The translations under genes were made by a program, and so were the position numbers. From assembly GCA_943735955.1 (NCBI GenBank), contig OX030969.1, forward strand, positions 5,451,624-5,515,623: a stretch of 64,000 nt of DNA. The letters are read 5' to 3'. This DNA comes from Piscicola geometra (taxonomy: Eukaryota; Annelida; Clitellata; Hirudinida; Piscicolidae). Shown here one piece after another: positions 21,301-32,625 of this stretch. Every line of letters starts with the position of its first letter. The stretch's first letter is position 1. The notes beneath the pieces are model-generated. The model was not told the origin of the DNA, ran no database searches, and saw only the letters and a program-made list of their open reading frames with translations.

Positions 21301-23283
21301 TTGAACACCCCCATCAATACTCCAATGCCGTCGTAATCCTTGACCATGGTCAGACACCTGTCGTGTGCGTGACCAAACGTCACACGGATGTCGTCATCAC
21401 TGGTCAGTGCACGTGTGAGTGTGCACACTTTGTGCGTGATGTTCTTGAATGTGTTGTGCGTGTGATTGTGGTGGTGGTTGTGTGCGTGGAACTGCCCTAA
21501 GAATCTGTGGAGGATGGATGAAGGGTTAAGGGTGTTTTTTGGTTATTTCTTTCATTTATTTCTTTCATTTATTTACTTCATCCGTCCATCTTTCTATCCT
21601 ACCCCTTCTCCACCTCTAACCCATTTCAACCACACCTTCCGAGTCTGAACATCTTCCATCCACTCCCCCAACCACCACTTCCACTTCCCAACTCTCTCTT
21701 CACCCACCCACACTCCCCTTCCTCCACCCACCCCAATCATCTATCCACACCCCTCCTTCCCCCACCCCAATCATCTATCCACACCCCTCCTTCCCCCACC
21801 CCAACCATCTATCCACACCCCTCCTCCACCCACCCCAATCATCTATCCACACCCACACTCCATCCACCACCCCTCCTCACCCACCCAGTGTAGCATGTCA
21901 GTACTTCGAGATAACGACCGAGCACGCCACTGTTGATGATCAGTTGTTTGTTCGCCTCGTGGATGAAAGAGAAGTTGCCAAAGATGTCGATGATGAGTTG
22001 CAGGTTGGTGAGGAGAGAGTGGTTGAAGTGAGGGGTGGCGGTGATGGAGGTGGGTGATGATTGGGTGGTGGCGGTGGTAGAAGTGGATGATTGGGTGGTG
22101 GGTGATTGGGTGGTGGAGGTGGAAGTGGATGATTGAGTGGAAGTGGATGATTGGGTGGTGGTGGTGGAGGTGGATGATTGGGTGGTGGGTGATGATTGGA
22201 GGGTGGTGGTGGAGGTGGGTGATGATTGGGTGGTGGAAGTAGGAGGTTGAGTGGTGGAAGTGAAAGCTTGAAGGGTTATATCTTTCAGCTCTTCTGTATT
22301 GCTATCCAAGTTCAATTCTAGTTTATCAGCCCCATTTCCCCCCATTTCTAGACCATTTCCAGCACCATCAACCACAAATTTTTTGAATTTCCCAACTAAA
22401 TGATCCGTGAAAAGGTCACTGAAAGACTTGAAAAGGTTGAAGGAGGTTTGGGTGAGCAGGTCAGGTTGCTGGAGGGTCACATGGGAGGTAGTGGAGAGAA
22501 GTAGATTGAGGATTTTGAAATTATTTTGATTTTCATCGCCTTTTATATTATCTCCCAAATAATTTTGGGTGTTGTTGTGTTTAGATACACCATTAGAAAA
22601 AAAACTGTGGTTGTTAGTTGTATCCTGGTCGAGTAGGGCTGACCAATCACATTGCAGGATTTTGTTCAATGCATCAACCAGCACATCGAATGTTTTCGCC
22701 TCTGACAGCACAATCCTCTCTGCTAGTCCCACCACGCAGACGTCTCTGATGCTGTGGCAGACGTCTGCTAAAGCCTGCAGTTTGTCTTCATGCAATGCAG
22801 CTTCTTTGCTCGTGTCTGGGTGGTTTAGATGCGAGTTTTAAAGGAACTTGTGCAGTTTATTGGGTTGAATGATTTTATGTTTTTGAAAGTATTCATTTTT
22901 ATTTATTTTTTTTGAGACCAAACCCACCCATGCATGCAACCACATCTTTGAGAGCTCCGACCAAGCATGCAGCCCTATGAGATGGATTGTTTGAAGGGTC
23001 TTTTGATCCGTCTGGCAGATAGGAGGCTGCTTCTTGAATTATAGAAGTCAAATCCACCCCCTAGAATTATAGATTTAAAAGTAGATTAATAATTGTAAAG
23101 AAAAATGACGTTGAAAAAATTAATAATTTTTAAAATTGTTTTTGAGAATATTTTAAAATTGCTTACTTGTGCTTTAAACTGCTCAATGGTGTCTTGGACC
23201 GCATCTTCCACAGACATTTCGAAGTCTTGCACATTTTCTTTCACTACGCTATCAAACGTTTCTTGAGTAATTTTTTTTGACAT
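18357..23283 (-). CDS. ARMC6: ARMC6, armadillo repeat-containing protein 6, 10 exons, about 716 aa
   Basis: Armadillo-repeat protein of poorly known function. Exons in transcript order: 23283-23167, 23060-22928, 22815-21885, 21504-21299, 21016-20721, 20530-20470, 20208-20094, 19822-19747, 19449-19354, 18476-18357. Phases agree throughout. The start MSKKITQETFDSVVKEN matches the family N-terminus. Other family segments are GVDLTSIIQ in exon 2, DDDIRVTFGHAHD in exon 4, CCIMVRNIASRND in exon 9 and ALRDLGCDVVLREMW at the C-terminus. Vertebrate ARMC6 is about 480-500 aa. The excess is mainly in exon 3, where residues about 267-350 form a Ser/Thr/Gln repeat (QSSTST, TTQSS), and in a Lys/Glu-rich insert in exon 5. 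The donor of exon 8 (TTG|GTGAAG) is uncertain: family alignment would keep two more residues (VK), which would need a non-canonical GC donor. Confidence 0.9.
18480..19135. repeat. GGGTGGTTTGGAGGG minisatellite in the last intron of ARMC6
   Basis: More than 40 degenerate units of GTGGTTTGGAGGGG. On the gene strand it is CCCCTCCAAACCACCC and reaches the acceptor CCTTCCAAAG at 18477-18480. Confidence 0.93.
19200..19352. repeat. (CCCACCCA)n array in ARMC6 intron 9
   Basis: CCCACCCACTTA and CCCACCTA units immediately downstream of the exon 9 donor on the minus strand. Confidence 0.9.
19455..19945. repeat. simple repeats in ARMC6 introns 7 and 8
   Basis: GTTAGTGGAGGGGGG units at 19455-19580, (CATC)n at 19678-19730, and (GAT)n at 19835-19943. 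Exon 8 (19822-19747) lies between the last two. Confidence 0.85.
21620..21880. repeat. CCCCAATCATCTATCCACACCCCTCC tandem repeat in ARMC6 intron 3
   Basis: About five 30-bp units (21725-21860) next to the donor of ARMC6 exon 3. Confidence 0.85.
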
Positions 23284-23542
23284 TTCAGTGATACTGTAAA
23301 TATTTTTTATATATTTATCTGAAATTAAAAATATTATTTTGATGATGTGACTTAAACATCGCTCGGTTACCAGGAATGAATCAACAAATTTAAAAAAGAT
23401 AAATTCATAACAATTTATTTATACTTTTAGGTATTTAGTGAAAAATAATTTTTTATAATTTTAATAAGATTTGAAAATAAGATTTCTTTCTTAATAGTTT
23501 TCTTAAATTAAACATTACTAAACATATATATTTTTATATCTT
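23284..23542. promoter_or_regulatory. region upstream of ARMC6, AT-rich
   Basis: About 260 bp between the ARMC6 start and the 5' end of the LINE-A copy. It would hold the ARMC6 promoter. No motif recognised. Confidence 0.3.
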
Positions 23543-26500
23543 TTGGTTAACAGCAGCCATCTTGGCCGCCGCTTTAACCGTTTAATGATTTTGTTGAATA
23601 GTTTGTCTTCTAATCCAATAATTTTGTTTTTTTCAACTTCAAACAAAAATAAAAAATATAATTAATATTTTTTCTTGTTTTTTTTTTGTTTTTAAATTTG
23701 TCGTTTGCCAAAGCTTGCCCTCGGAATTCAAATCTCCACCCGATACTTCAAGTTTTTCTTTTAATTTTCTTTTCTACAACTTAATTATTTTATATGTACA
23801 CTAGGGATTTTTTATCAAGTTTGTCCTCAACATCAGTGAAACCAGATTGGTCTACCAAACGTAGAATTTTCTACCACAATTTAACTAATGATAATTTTAG
23901 AAAATCTCATAATGGTAATATTTTGCATAATAATATTGAAAATAAATCTTAATAACTCTCGACTTAATCATAAATCTAAAAATATTAACAAACCTAAAAA
24001 TAACTATAATAGATTTTAAAATGATTACTAAATAAAAATAATAATCTATCTCTAGGTTTAATTAATATTAGGTCTATTAATAATAAATTTTCAATTATAT
24101 ATAACTTAATAACCCATTCTAAATATGATATTTTAGGCCTAACAGAAACTTGGCATGAGTTCTCTGACTCTCCAAGCCTTCTTTCAGCCATTCCTCCTGC
24201 TTATACTTTTTTAGATGCATGCAGACCTCCACTATTTCCACTCTCTCATAAGCATTCCTCTTATGGTGGTCTCTGCTTGGTATATACAAATTCACTTTCT
24301 GCTTCCTTCGATACTTCTTTTAAAAGTAATTCGTTTGAAACCCTAATATGTAGCTTCAAATTTCTCATATTCATTATTATTCTCATATATCGTCCTCCTA
24401 GTGGCTCAATCTCTAAATTTATTGATGAGTTCTCTAACCTAACTGAATATGTCTTTTCCATATCTACTCCTTTCTTCATCTTAGGTGACTTTAATCTTCG
24501 TTATAATAAACCCACTGATACCTATGTTTTCAAATTCATCCAGATACTCAATACTTTCAACTTAACACAACATATATCCACTCCAACCCATTCATCTGGA
24601 AATAATATTGATTTTTTAATAACTTCTTCACTTTCTAAAATATCTGATATATCTACCACCAAATTCCATTCTTCTGATCACTATCTAATTAACTTCTATA
24701 AATGTATAATATAAATATAAATATAAATTATTTAAATGTATAGCAGAAACTGGAAAATATTTAATAAGGACACATTTACTCTACTATTTAAATATTTTAG
24801 TTTTAATGGTTTCACTGATGTTGATGAGTTTCTAATATATTTTAATGATTCTATTTCTTCAATTCTTGATATCATTTTACCTTTAAACTTGCGCTCATGA
24901 CGTCTGCTGTCGAAACGGTCTCCGTGGTTCGACAGTGAATGTGCGACTTTGAAACGAGTTGCACGTAGACATGAGCGTAAGTTTAGGTCTCATAGTTCTT
25001 CCTTCAATTATAACCTTTACTTGTCTTCTCTTAACTAATATAAATCTATATTATTCTCTAAGCACTGTAATTATTTTAGAATTTCTATAGTCAACGCCTC
25101 TTCTTCAAAGAATCGTTGGCATTCACTTTCTAAATTATTAAATAAAAACCTTCCACCTCCTTCATCTTTCTCTTCTCAAGATTATCATAATTACATAACA
25201 AGTAAAGTAGAAACAATAAGATCTAATTTTAACAATAATACCTCTCTTCCTAGCCCTAATAATTATATTAACAATAGTGAATTTAATTTGTCAGTTTTTC
25301 TTCAATTTCTCTATTTGACCTATCCTTAGTTATTAATTCCATGTCTACATCTACCTGTTCTCTTGACATAATTCCAACTTATTTGATTAAAGAGTTGTCT
25401 GATATTTTTTACCTTATAATTCTTTTCATTGTTAATCTGTCTTTCTCTACTTCTAAATTTCCGACAATACAAAGCTTCTGTTATCATACCTACTTTAAAA
25501 AATAATTCTTTAGACTCTACTCAAATTTCTAATTATAGACCTATTTCTAATCTATCATTCATATCCAAAATAATAGAAAAAGTATTTTATCAACAAATCT
25601 ACTCATATTGAAATGTTAACTCCCTTATCCCATATTTACAATCTGGTTTTCGTTTAGACCATAACTGTGAATCGTCTCTCTTGAAGCTTTATAATGACCT
25701 TATTTATGCCTTTGATAATAAAAAATGTTCTGTACTTGTTTGCTTAGATTATTCTGCCGCTTTTGAATGTGTAGACCACTCGTTATTACTACTATTACTC
25801 AAAAATAAGTTCAATATTAATGATTCTTCGTTTTTATGGATTAAGTCATATTTATCTAATAGATCTGTTTATGTTTCTTTAAATCACGGTACCTCTACCC
25901 CATCTACTTACTCATATGGTGTTCCTCAAGGTTCTATTCTTGGTCCTTTGTTCTTTACTCTATACGTCTCTGAATTATCTTCTATCATTTTCTCTCATTC
26001 TCTCAACTTTATTTTTGACTCAAAATTAACCTTATCAAACCAAATTCTATCAGTTACTAAATCTTGCTATTTTCATCTCAGACGTATCAGACAATTATTA
26101 CCTTACTTAGATGACCCTTCTTTAAAGATGTTAGTCTCTGCACTTGTTTTATCTCGAATTGACTATTGTAATTCACTCTAATATAATTTACCTGAATCTA
26201 CTTTAAAACCATTAAATAAAGTATTTAATTATGCTGCTAGAGTCGTTAGCCGTACTCCTATTCATCACCACATTACACCTTCTCTCATTTTATTATAATT
26301 GGCTCCCCATCAAATTTAGGATTATATTTTAAATCTGTGTTTTAGTGTTTAAATTAAAAAACTCCCCAGTATCCCCAATATACCTCAAATCATTAATATC
26401 TCACCCTCATAGACGTAATTTAAGATCATCCACTCAAAATCATTATTTCATCCTTTCCATTAATAACTCTTTTGCTAAACGTTCTTTCCATTATGCAGGT

Positions 26501-26656
26501 CCATATATTTGGAACTCATTACCTCCTTATTTAACTACTTCTAAATCATTATTTGCTTTTCGTAAGGATCTGAAGACATATCTGTTTAACAAATTTATTT
26601 ACGAGCGCTCTTGAATTTTAGAAAAGAGCGCTATAGAAATTTATTTGATTGATTGA
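23543..26656 (+). mobile_element. LINE-A copy 1, full-span but decayed non-LTR retrotransposon
   Basis: Starts with GGTTAACAGCAGCCATCTTG, which also opens two other copies in the window. An APE-type endonuclease is recognisable at about 24050-24710 (TETWHE, YRPP, GDFN, SSDH) and a reverse transcriptase at about 25440-26180 (NYRPISNL, LDYSAAFECVDH, GVPQGSILGP). The YADD box is missing: a deletion near 26010 joins the region after the VPQGS motif directly to the FDSKLT region. The C-terminal domain (26345-26614) ends in KFIYERS. The 3' end is AAGAGCGCTATAGAAATT followed by a short ATTG tail. Several stops and frameshifts make it inactive. It looks like the CR1/L2/Jockey group, but the clade is not settled. 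Confidence 0.85.
24050..26614 (+). pseudogene. broken endonuclease/reverse transcriptase of LINE-A copy 1
   Basis: Open pieces at 24277-24714 (endonuclease), 25429-25611, 25681-26181 (RT palm without the catalytic YADD) and 26345-26614 (C-terminal domain) are separated by stops. It cannot give a working polyprotein. Confidence 0.85.
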
Positions 26657-26883
26657 GATATATAGTATTATGTTTCTAAATTAATAAGTTTTTTTGTCTT
26701 TTTAATTTATTACCATATATTAGTTGAAATATAGTTTGATTTGTATAATAATTAAAAATTAGATGAAAATAAAAATGTAGCTCTTTAAAACGGTTTTGGC
26801 GCTGAATGAAGTCTTGAATCTCGTCTTACACCGTCGTTTGGGAAAATTGTTTAATTAATTTGTTCCTTAATCTAAAAAGAAAT

Positions 26884-27102
26884 CTAAAAATTAAATTTAT
26901 ATTTCATATCAACTTCATGCTTTACTTTTGACCACATAATTCCCATTTCTTCAAGGTCAAACTTAGGGGGTTCTATGAGCTGGTAGGTCACCTTTCTTAC
27001 AAAATTAAACTTCATACCCATAATAATCCCCGGATTTGTTTTACATTTCCGCCACAAACAAAGGTTTACGTTGAACTCGGTAATTGTAAACATACACAAC
27101 AA
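26884..27102 (-). CDS. small ORF of unknown nature, 72 aa
   Basis: MLCMFTITEF start, ending in KHEVDMKYKFNF. Its N-terminal part lies in one arm of an inverted repeat (27047-27090 against 27285-27330), so it may be part of a small transposable element. No domain recognised. It could be a genuine small protein, but there is no splice, codon or family support. Confidence 0.2.
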   Translation of the reverse strand: MLCMFTITEFNVNLCLWRKCKTNPGIIMGMKFNFVRKVTYQLIEPPKFDLEEMGIMWSKVKHEVDMKYKFNF

Positions 27103-27332
27103 CAGCTAATGGCGCTTCTTATTTATTTGTTTGAATCAGTGATGTTCAAATTGTTTGGTATCAAACAATTACAAAAGCGGCAATTTTTAAGGAGTATTAT
27201 TATAATCTAAACGAAAATTGTAGAAACAACTAAGTAAAAAAAACTCAATCAATATAATTTTTTGTTATTCTCATTTTCATACGTCAACAATTACCGAGTC
27301 CAACGTAAAGCTTTGTTTGTGGCGGAAATGTA
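27045..27332. repeat. inverted repeat around 27.05 and 27.3 kb
   Basis: TTTCCGCCACAAACAAAGG...TACGTTGAACTCGGTAATTGT at 27047-27088 is the inverse of ACAATTACCGAGTCCAACGT...TTTGTGGCGGAAA near 27288-27330. The right arm and what follows (to about 27960) recur at 50976-51560. Confidence 0.75.
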
Positions 27333-27987
27333 AAACAGATCCAAATCCCCTCATGGAAAGATTATTTCTCATGGGGGAGTTGAGTAGAGGTGAATGGGCC
27401 ATCAAATAGTGCTCAAATAAAGATTAATGATGTCTAAAAAAGATGAAAAACGATTTCAAAATAATATTTAATAATAATAAAAATGCAAAATTTGTACCCA
27501 TCCATTTCACCCTTCAAACACTTTGTGAAAATAAAGTTTTTGAATTATTTTTGTCATAGTGTCACAAGTTTCATACAACTTTTAATTATTTTACTTAGTT
27601 TCTCAGAATAAATTCTCAAATAAAAGACAAAAAATAATTATCAATTTTTTATATTTTTTATAGTCTATATTGTTCACAGTTTGACAGACGCAGGCCATGT
27701 TACAATGGTTCTAGGAACCATGGTCCTAATGCGCCGAGACGCAAATTTAAAAACAAATGAAACGTTTAATTATTAATATTATTCAAATTTAATAGAATGA
27801 TGAAAGAAAGCTCAATATTTGTTCAATATTCCCAATTCTTTTAACACTGCTATTATGGCCAACCTCCTCCTATTTATGCATCACATATAAATGGTTTTTC
27901 ATCTCTCCAAACATCTTTATTAATCCATCTAAGCACTTATTGCAGCCATAGGAGATTCTGTTCTGAAGGGAGTATGAGGGTGGGTTG

Positions 27988-30900
27988 TTAATGAGGAAGA
28001 AGTGCTGCACAAGGAGAATGAGGTGTTAGGGCATAATAGTGGAAAACTTTTCGAACCTGGTGAATTGAACATGGTCCATTGTCTTTTGACCAAATACGGT
28101 CCATGATTTCTTTTACGTTCTCAATTACCTGTGCAATATAGCTTGGTGGTTGGTATGATGAATGGGGAAGAGAGGGATGATAAAAAGTTTAATCCTACAT
28201 CTTTTCTCATATCAATTTCTACATACTTTACACCCCATCCTCCTTTTATTTGATTTATTCTTCCCTTCCAGCCTACTCACCACTTCTGAGGCAGCAACCT
28301 TCAGCTTAAGAATAGAGATGACGGTTTCATGATCGAGCTTGTCAAAGCAAGGATCTTTTTCCATTTCAGATAGTTTCAGAAGTTTCACCTTAGGGATGAC
28401 ATGCTTATGGTTTATGTATTTTATTGAAATATGAATTTGTGGCTTGAAAAGGGATAGATTGAAAAGGAATCTGATAAAATAAGTAAAGCAATATTGTTTG
28501 TTTAAAAATTACAATTAAGTTTTTAATTCTCTAATTATCTTTCTCCCTCCCTCAGCCATCCAACCCACCCATACCTTCTCAACACACTTTGTCTTCATCT
28601 GGTGGAGACCATATTGCTGTGCCAATAGCAACAATTCCAAGCTGCCTTCCTTGGTGAGAAGGAAGTCTGTGTGGTTAGTGGGAATAAGGGAATGAGGGAT
28701 GAAAGAATGGGCAGAGATGAAGGCTTTGAAAGTAGGGATTCTTTATAAATAAAAAGCAGTTATGGTGGCAGATGAAAACCTTCACACTTCTTCTTAATTT
28801 CTTCTATCTGATATTCTTCCACCAGAGGCAAAAGAATATCCACATTGGAGTCTGTGGGGAAGGTGGCAGTGGGGATGGTGAATGGGTGATGAAATGAAGA
28901 TGTCGTATGATGCAATACAAACGTGGTTACTTTATCTCTACATCCACGCATATCCTCTGTTTCCTCCCGTTTCCATTCGCAATCCATCTTCCCCCTAACC
29001 TGTCACAGGCTTCATAGGCGGGTAAATACACTGCAGTAGCTCAAGCACATCTCCTACCTTCTTCCCGGGCAGTTTAACCTTTTGTTCCTTCCTTTCCTTG
29101 AAGTCAGAAGTGAACATCCCATGAAAAACAGGAGACCACGTTGTAAGCACTTCTTTGTGCACGTGGAGAAGTTTGTCTTCAACTTCGATCAAAACGCTGG
29201 AAAGAGGGTCAGGAATGCTAAAATCCATCTTTTTTTGTTTGTCGTTCAGACTCCCAATTCTCTGTAAATATAGTTTGCAGGTTGGTTATGATGAATGGAG
29301 AAAAGTTGCATTCTGCATCTTTTACATCCCAAACTTCATTTTTTCCAAAATTTTCATAATCTTTCATTTCACTTTTCAACTCAACTTCCTACTCACCTTT
29401 TCTGAGTCAGCCAACTTCAGCATATGGAGAGAGAGCTCATTTTCTGAAGCAGCAACCTTCAGCTTAAGAATAGAGTTGACGGTTTCATGATCGAGCTTGC
29501 CAAAGGAAGGATCTTTTTCCATATCGGATAGTTTCAGAAGTCTCACCTTGGGGATGACATGCTCATGGCTTATGTATTTTATTAAAATATGATTATGTGG
29601 ATGAAAGGTGATAGATTGAAAAGAAATCTGATAAAATAAGTAAAGCAATATTGTTTGTTTAGAAGTTACAATTTAGTTTTTAATTCCCTAATTATCTTTC
29701 TCCCTCCCTCAACCATCCAACCCACCCATACCTTCTCAACACACTTTGTCTTCAACTGGTGGAGACCATATTGCTGTGCCAATAGCAACAATTCCATGCT
29801 GCCTTCCTTGGTGAGAAGGAAGTCTGTGTGGTTAGTGGAAATGAGGGAATGAGTGATGAAAGAATGGGCAGAGATGAAGGCTTTGAAAGTAGGAACTCTT
29901 TATAAATAAAAAGCAGTTATGGTGGCAGATAAAAACCTTCACACTTCTTCTTAATTTCTTCTATCTGATATTCTTCCACCAGAGGCAAAAGAATATCCAC
30001 ATTGGAGTCTGTGGTGAAGGTGGCAGTGGGGGTGGTGAATGGGTGATGAAATGAGGATGTAGTATGATGCAATACAAACGTGGTTACTTTATCTCTACAT
30101 CCACGCATATCCTCTGTTTCCTCCCGTTTCCATTCGCAATCCACCTTCCCCCTAACCTGTCACAGGCTTCATAGGCGGGTAAATACACTGCAGAAGCTCA
30201 ATCACATCTCCTATCTTCTTCCCGGACAGTTTAACCCTTTGTTCCTTCTTTTCCTTGCAGTCAGAAGTGAACATCAAATGAAAAACAGGAGACCACATTG
30301 CAAGCACTTCTTTGTGCACGTGGAGAAGTTTGTCTTCAACTTCGATCGAGACGCTGGAAAGAGGGTCAGGAATGCTGAAGTCATTACACTTTTCTTTGTC
30401 GATCTGACTCCCAATTCTCTGTAAGTATAGCTTGCAGGATGGTTATGATGAATGGAGAAAGAAAGAAATTAGAAGTTGAATTTTGCATCTTTCACATCCT
30501 ATCCTGCCTTTTCTTCTAAAAGTTTCATAACCTTCCATTTCACTATTCAACCCAGCTTTCTACTCACCTTTTCTAAGGCAGCAACCTTCTGTTTATGGAG
30601 AGAGAGCTCTTTTTCTGAGGCAGCAACCTTCCGCTTAAGAATAGAGATGACGGTTTCCCGATCGATCTTGTCAAAGGAAGGATCTTTTTCCATATCGGAT
30701 TGTTTTAGAAGTTTCACCTTGGGGATGACATGCTTATGGCTTATGTATTTTATTGAAATATGATTATGTGGCTTGAAAGGTGATAGATTGAAAAGGAATC
30801 TGATAAAATAAGTAAAGCAATGTTGTTTGTTTAAAATTTAACATTTAGTTTTTAATTCCCTAATTATCTTTCTCCCTCCCTCAGCCATCCAACCCACCCA

Positions 30901-31578
30901 TACCTCCGTAACACACCATGCCTTCAACTGGTTGAGACCATATTGCTGTGCCAATAGCAACAATTCCATGCTGCCTTCCTTGGTGAGAAGGAAGTCTGTG
31001 TGGTTAGTGGAAATGAGGGAATGAGTGATGAAAGAATGGGCAGAGATGAAAGCTTTGAAAGTAGGGACTCTTTATAAATTAAAAGCAGTCATAGTGGCAG
31101 ATAAAAACCTTCACACTTCTTCTTAATTTCTTCTATCTGATATTCGTGCACCAGAGGCAAAAGAATATCCACATTGGAGGCTGTGGTGAAGGTGGCAGTG
31201 GGGGTGGTGAATGGGTGATGAAATGAGGATGTAGTATGATGCAATACAAACGTGGTTACTTTATCTCTACATCCACGCATATCCTCTGTTTCCTCCCGTT
31301 TCCATTCGCAATCCACCTTCTCCCTAACCTGTCACAGGCTTCATAGGCGGGTAAATACACTGCAGAAGCTCAATCACATCTCCTACCTTCTTCCCGGGCA
31401 GTTTAACCTTTTGTTCCTTCCTTTCCTTGCAGTCAGAAGTGAACATCGAATGAAAAACAGGAGACCACATTGCAAGCACTTCTTTGTGCACGTGGAGAAG
31501 TTTGTCTTCAACTTCGATCGAGATGTTGGAAAGAGGATCAGGAATGCTAAAGTCATTCCACTTTTCTTCGTTCTCCAT
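27988..31578 (-). CDS. BTB-A: tandem triple BTB-domain protein, 13 exons, about 604 aa
   Basis: BTB/POZ-type protein, related in style to nematode BATH/BTB proteins; probably a protein-interaction or CUL3-adaptor type, by family inference only. Exons: 31578-31329, 31180-31109, 30995-30904, 30717-30568 (module 1); 30418-30157, 30008-29937, 29823-29732, 29546-29397 (module 2); 29261-29000, 28851-28780, 28666-28575, 28388-28281 (module 3); 28128-27988 (terminal, ends ALLPH). Each module has a BTB core (SIEVEDKLLHVHKEVLAMW, VFHSMFTSD, ELLQCIYPP), two helical repeats (VDILLPLVEEYQIEEIKKKC; ELLLLAQQYGL) and a helical tail (LLKLSDMEKDPSF). Modules 2 and 3 begin with RIGS from an in-phase acceptor and have no start codon before the BTB core. 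The start at 31578 is conserved with BTB-B and BTB-C; an in-frame ATG at 31635 is also possible. All 12 junctions are in frame. Confidence 0.8.
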
Positions 31579-31639
31579 GCTTTGATCCTTTATTGCGAAG
31601 TAAAACAAAATGGCTTCAATCAACCCTTCTAGCACAAGA

Positions 31640-32625
31640 AGTATTACAGCTTTCTATCAGACACCTGAACATTTTGGGTTTTTCTTTCTAGATCTGCTTT
31701 CAAGCTGTTCATTGTCAGCTGTGTAGCTTTGCCTCTTGGCCTTTGAATGGCGCATTGTCTATGAGTCAAAGGTCTGGTGGTTTTCAAAAGTAAAAAAATT
31801 GAATTAAACTAGAAGCTAAAGCGAAGTAATTGCATATGGAAGCAGATTCCTCAAATTACTTTCTTATTAGAGTCTGAAGATCATGGGCGGTGATCCTATG
31901 GGGGTCTTGGGGTCCGAACCTCCCCACTTTGTGGTAGTGAGGGGCTCTGCCTTAATGTGGACCCCCCACTTTTTCAATAAAAACATTTAAAAACTCTTGT
32001 TTTGATGCGAACATAATCGTCAAACATGGCATAAAACCCAATTTTTACATATTAATACATTTTGAGTATGTGTAGTTATAGTTATAGCTGTCTAAAATAG
32101 AACTTTTCATTGCTTACTTAAATATTCGTATAAAACAGAAGTTAAAAAATGTTTTTTAAGTGGGGGGAGGGAGGGTCCGGACCCCAGGACCCTCCCAAGA
32201 TCGTTCATGTTGGTTAGGACCCCCCAAGATTTGCAGCAGATCGCTGTCCCTGCTGAAAATCATCGTGTCCCATAGCCGGCAAGGTCGTAGGAGAGAAACT
32301 AAGAATTTTGAGTTTATTTTTGTTTTTGGGGCTTAAGCTTTTCTTGGCGACACCCACCTCTTCTCCAATAAATGTAGGCTACTAGGATACCCACGTATGC
32401 GTGGGAATCGAATATGTGTATATATATCAATTGTAAAAAAAACAAACAATCAACCTTAATAATCCAACCAATTCCATTCATAGGCTGCAAGACAGGCTAA
32501 CGGCAAAACGCTCAGGGTTCGACTTGCTATCGGCGACTCAGATAGCTGCTATGTAAAATAAAATAAATAAATGTCAGTTTTGTATAGCGCCCGGGCACGC
32601 AACTGAAGCGCCACTCACACGACAT
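31640..32625. other. intergenic, with TIR-like MITE candidate and a short SINE-like piece
   Basis: GGGGTCTTGGGGTCCG near 31900 and CGGACCCCAGGACCCTCCC near 32175 are roughly inverse G/C-rich ends in AT-rich surroundings (element about 31870-32265). TTTGTATAGCGCCCGGGCAC at 32579-32598 resembles the end motif of other elements here (58497-58530, 49960-49985). No gene seen. Confidence 0.4.

Noticed and set aside
28760..28987. Minus-strand 75-aa ORF starting MDCEWKREETEDMRG, recurring at each BTB copy
   Set aside because: It spans the intron between BTB exons 1 and 2; only its last 24 residues after the CACAG acceptor belong to the gene.
28980..29270. Plus-strand ORFs opposite BTB exons, recurring at each copy (VTLSLHPRISSVSSRFHSQ and similar)
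   Set aside because: Exact antisense shadows of conserved BTB exons; they recur only because the exons do.
27988..31635. BTB repeats as a transposable element family
   Set aside because: They have intact intron-exon structure with exact exon lengths and no terminal repeats or transposase, fitting tandem gene duplication.
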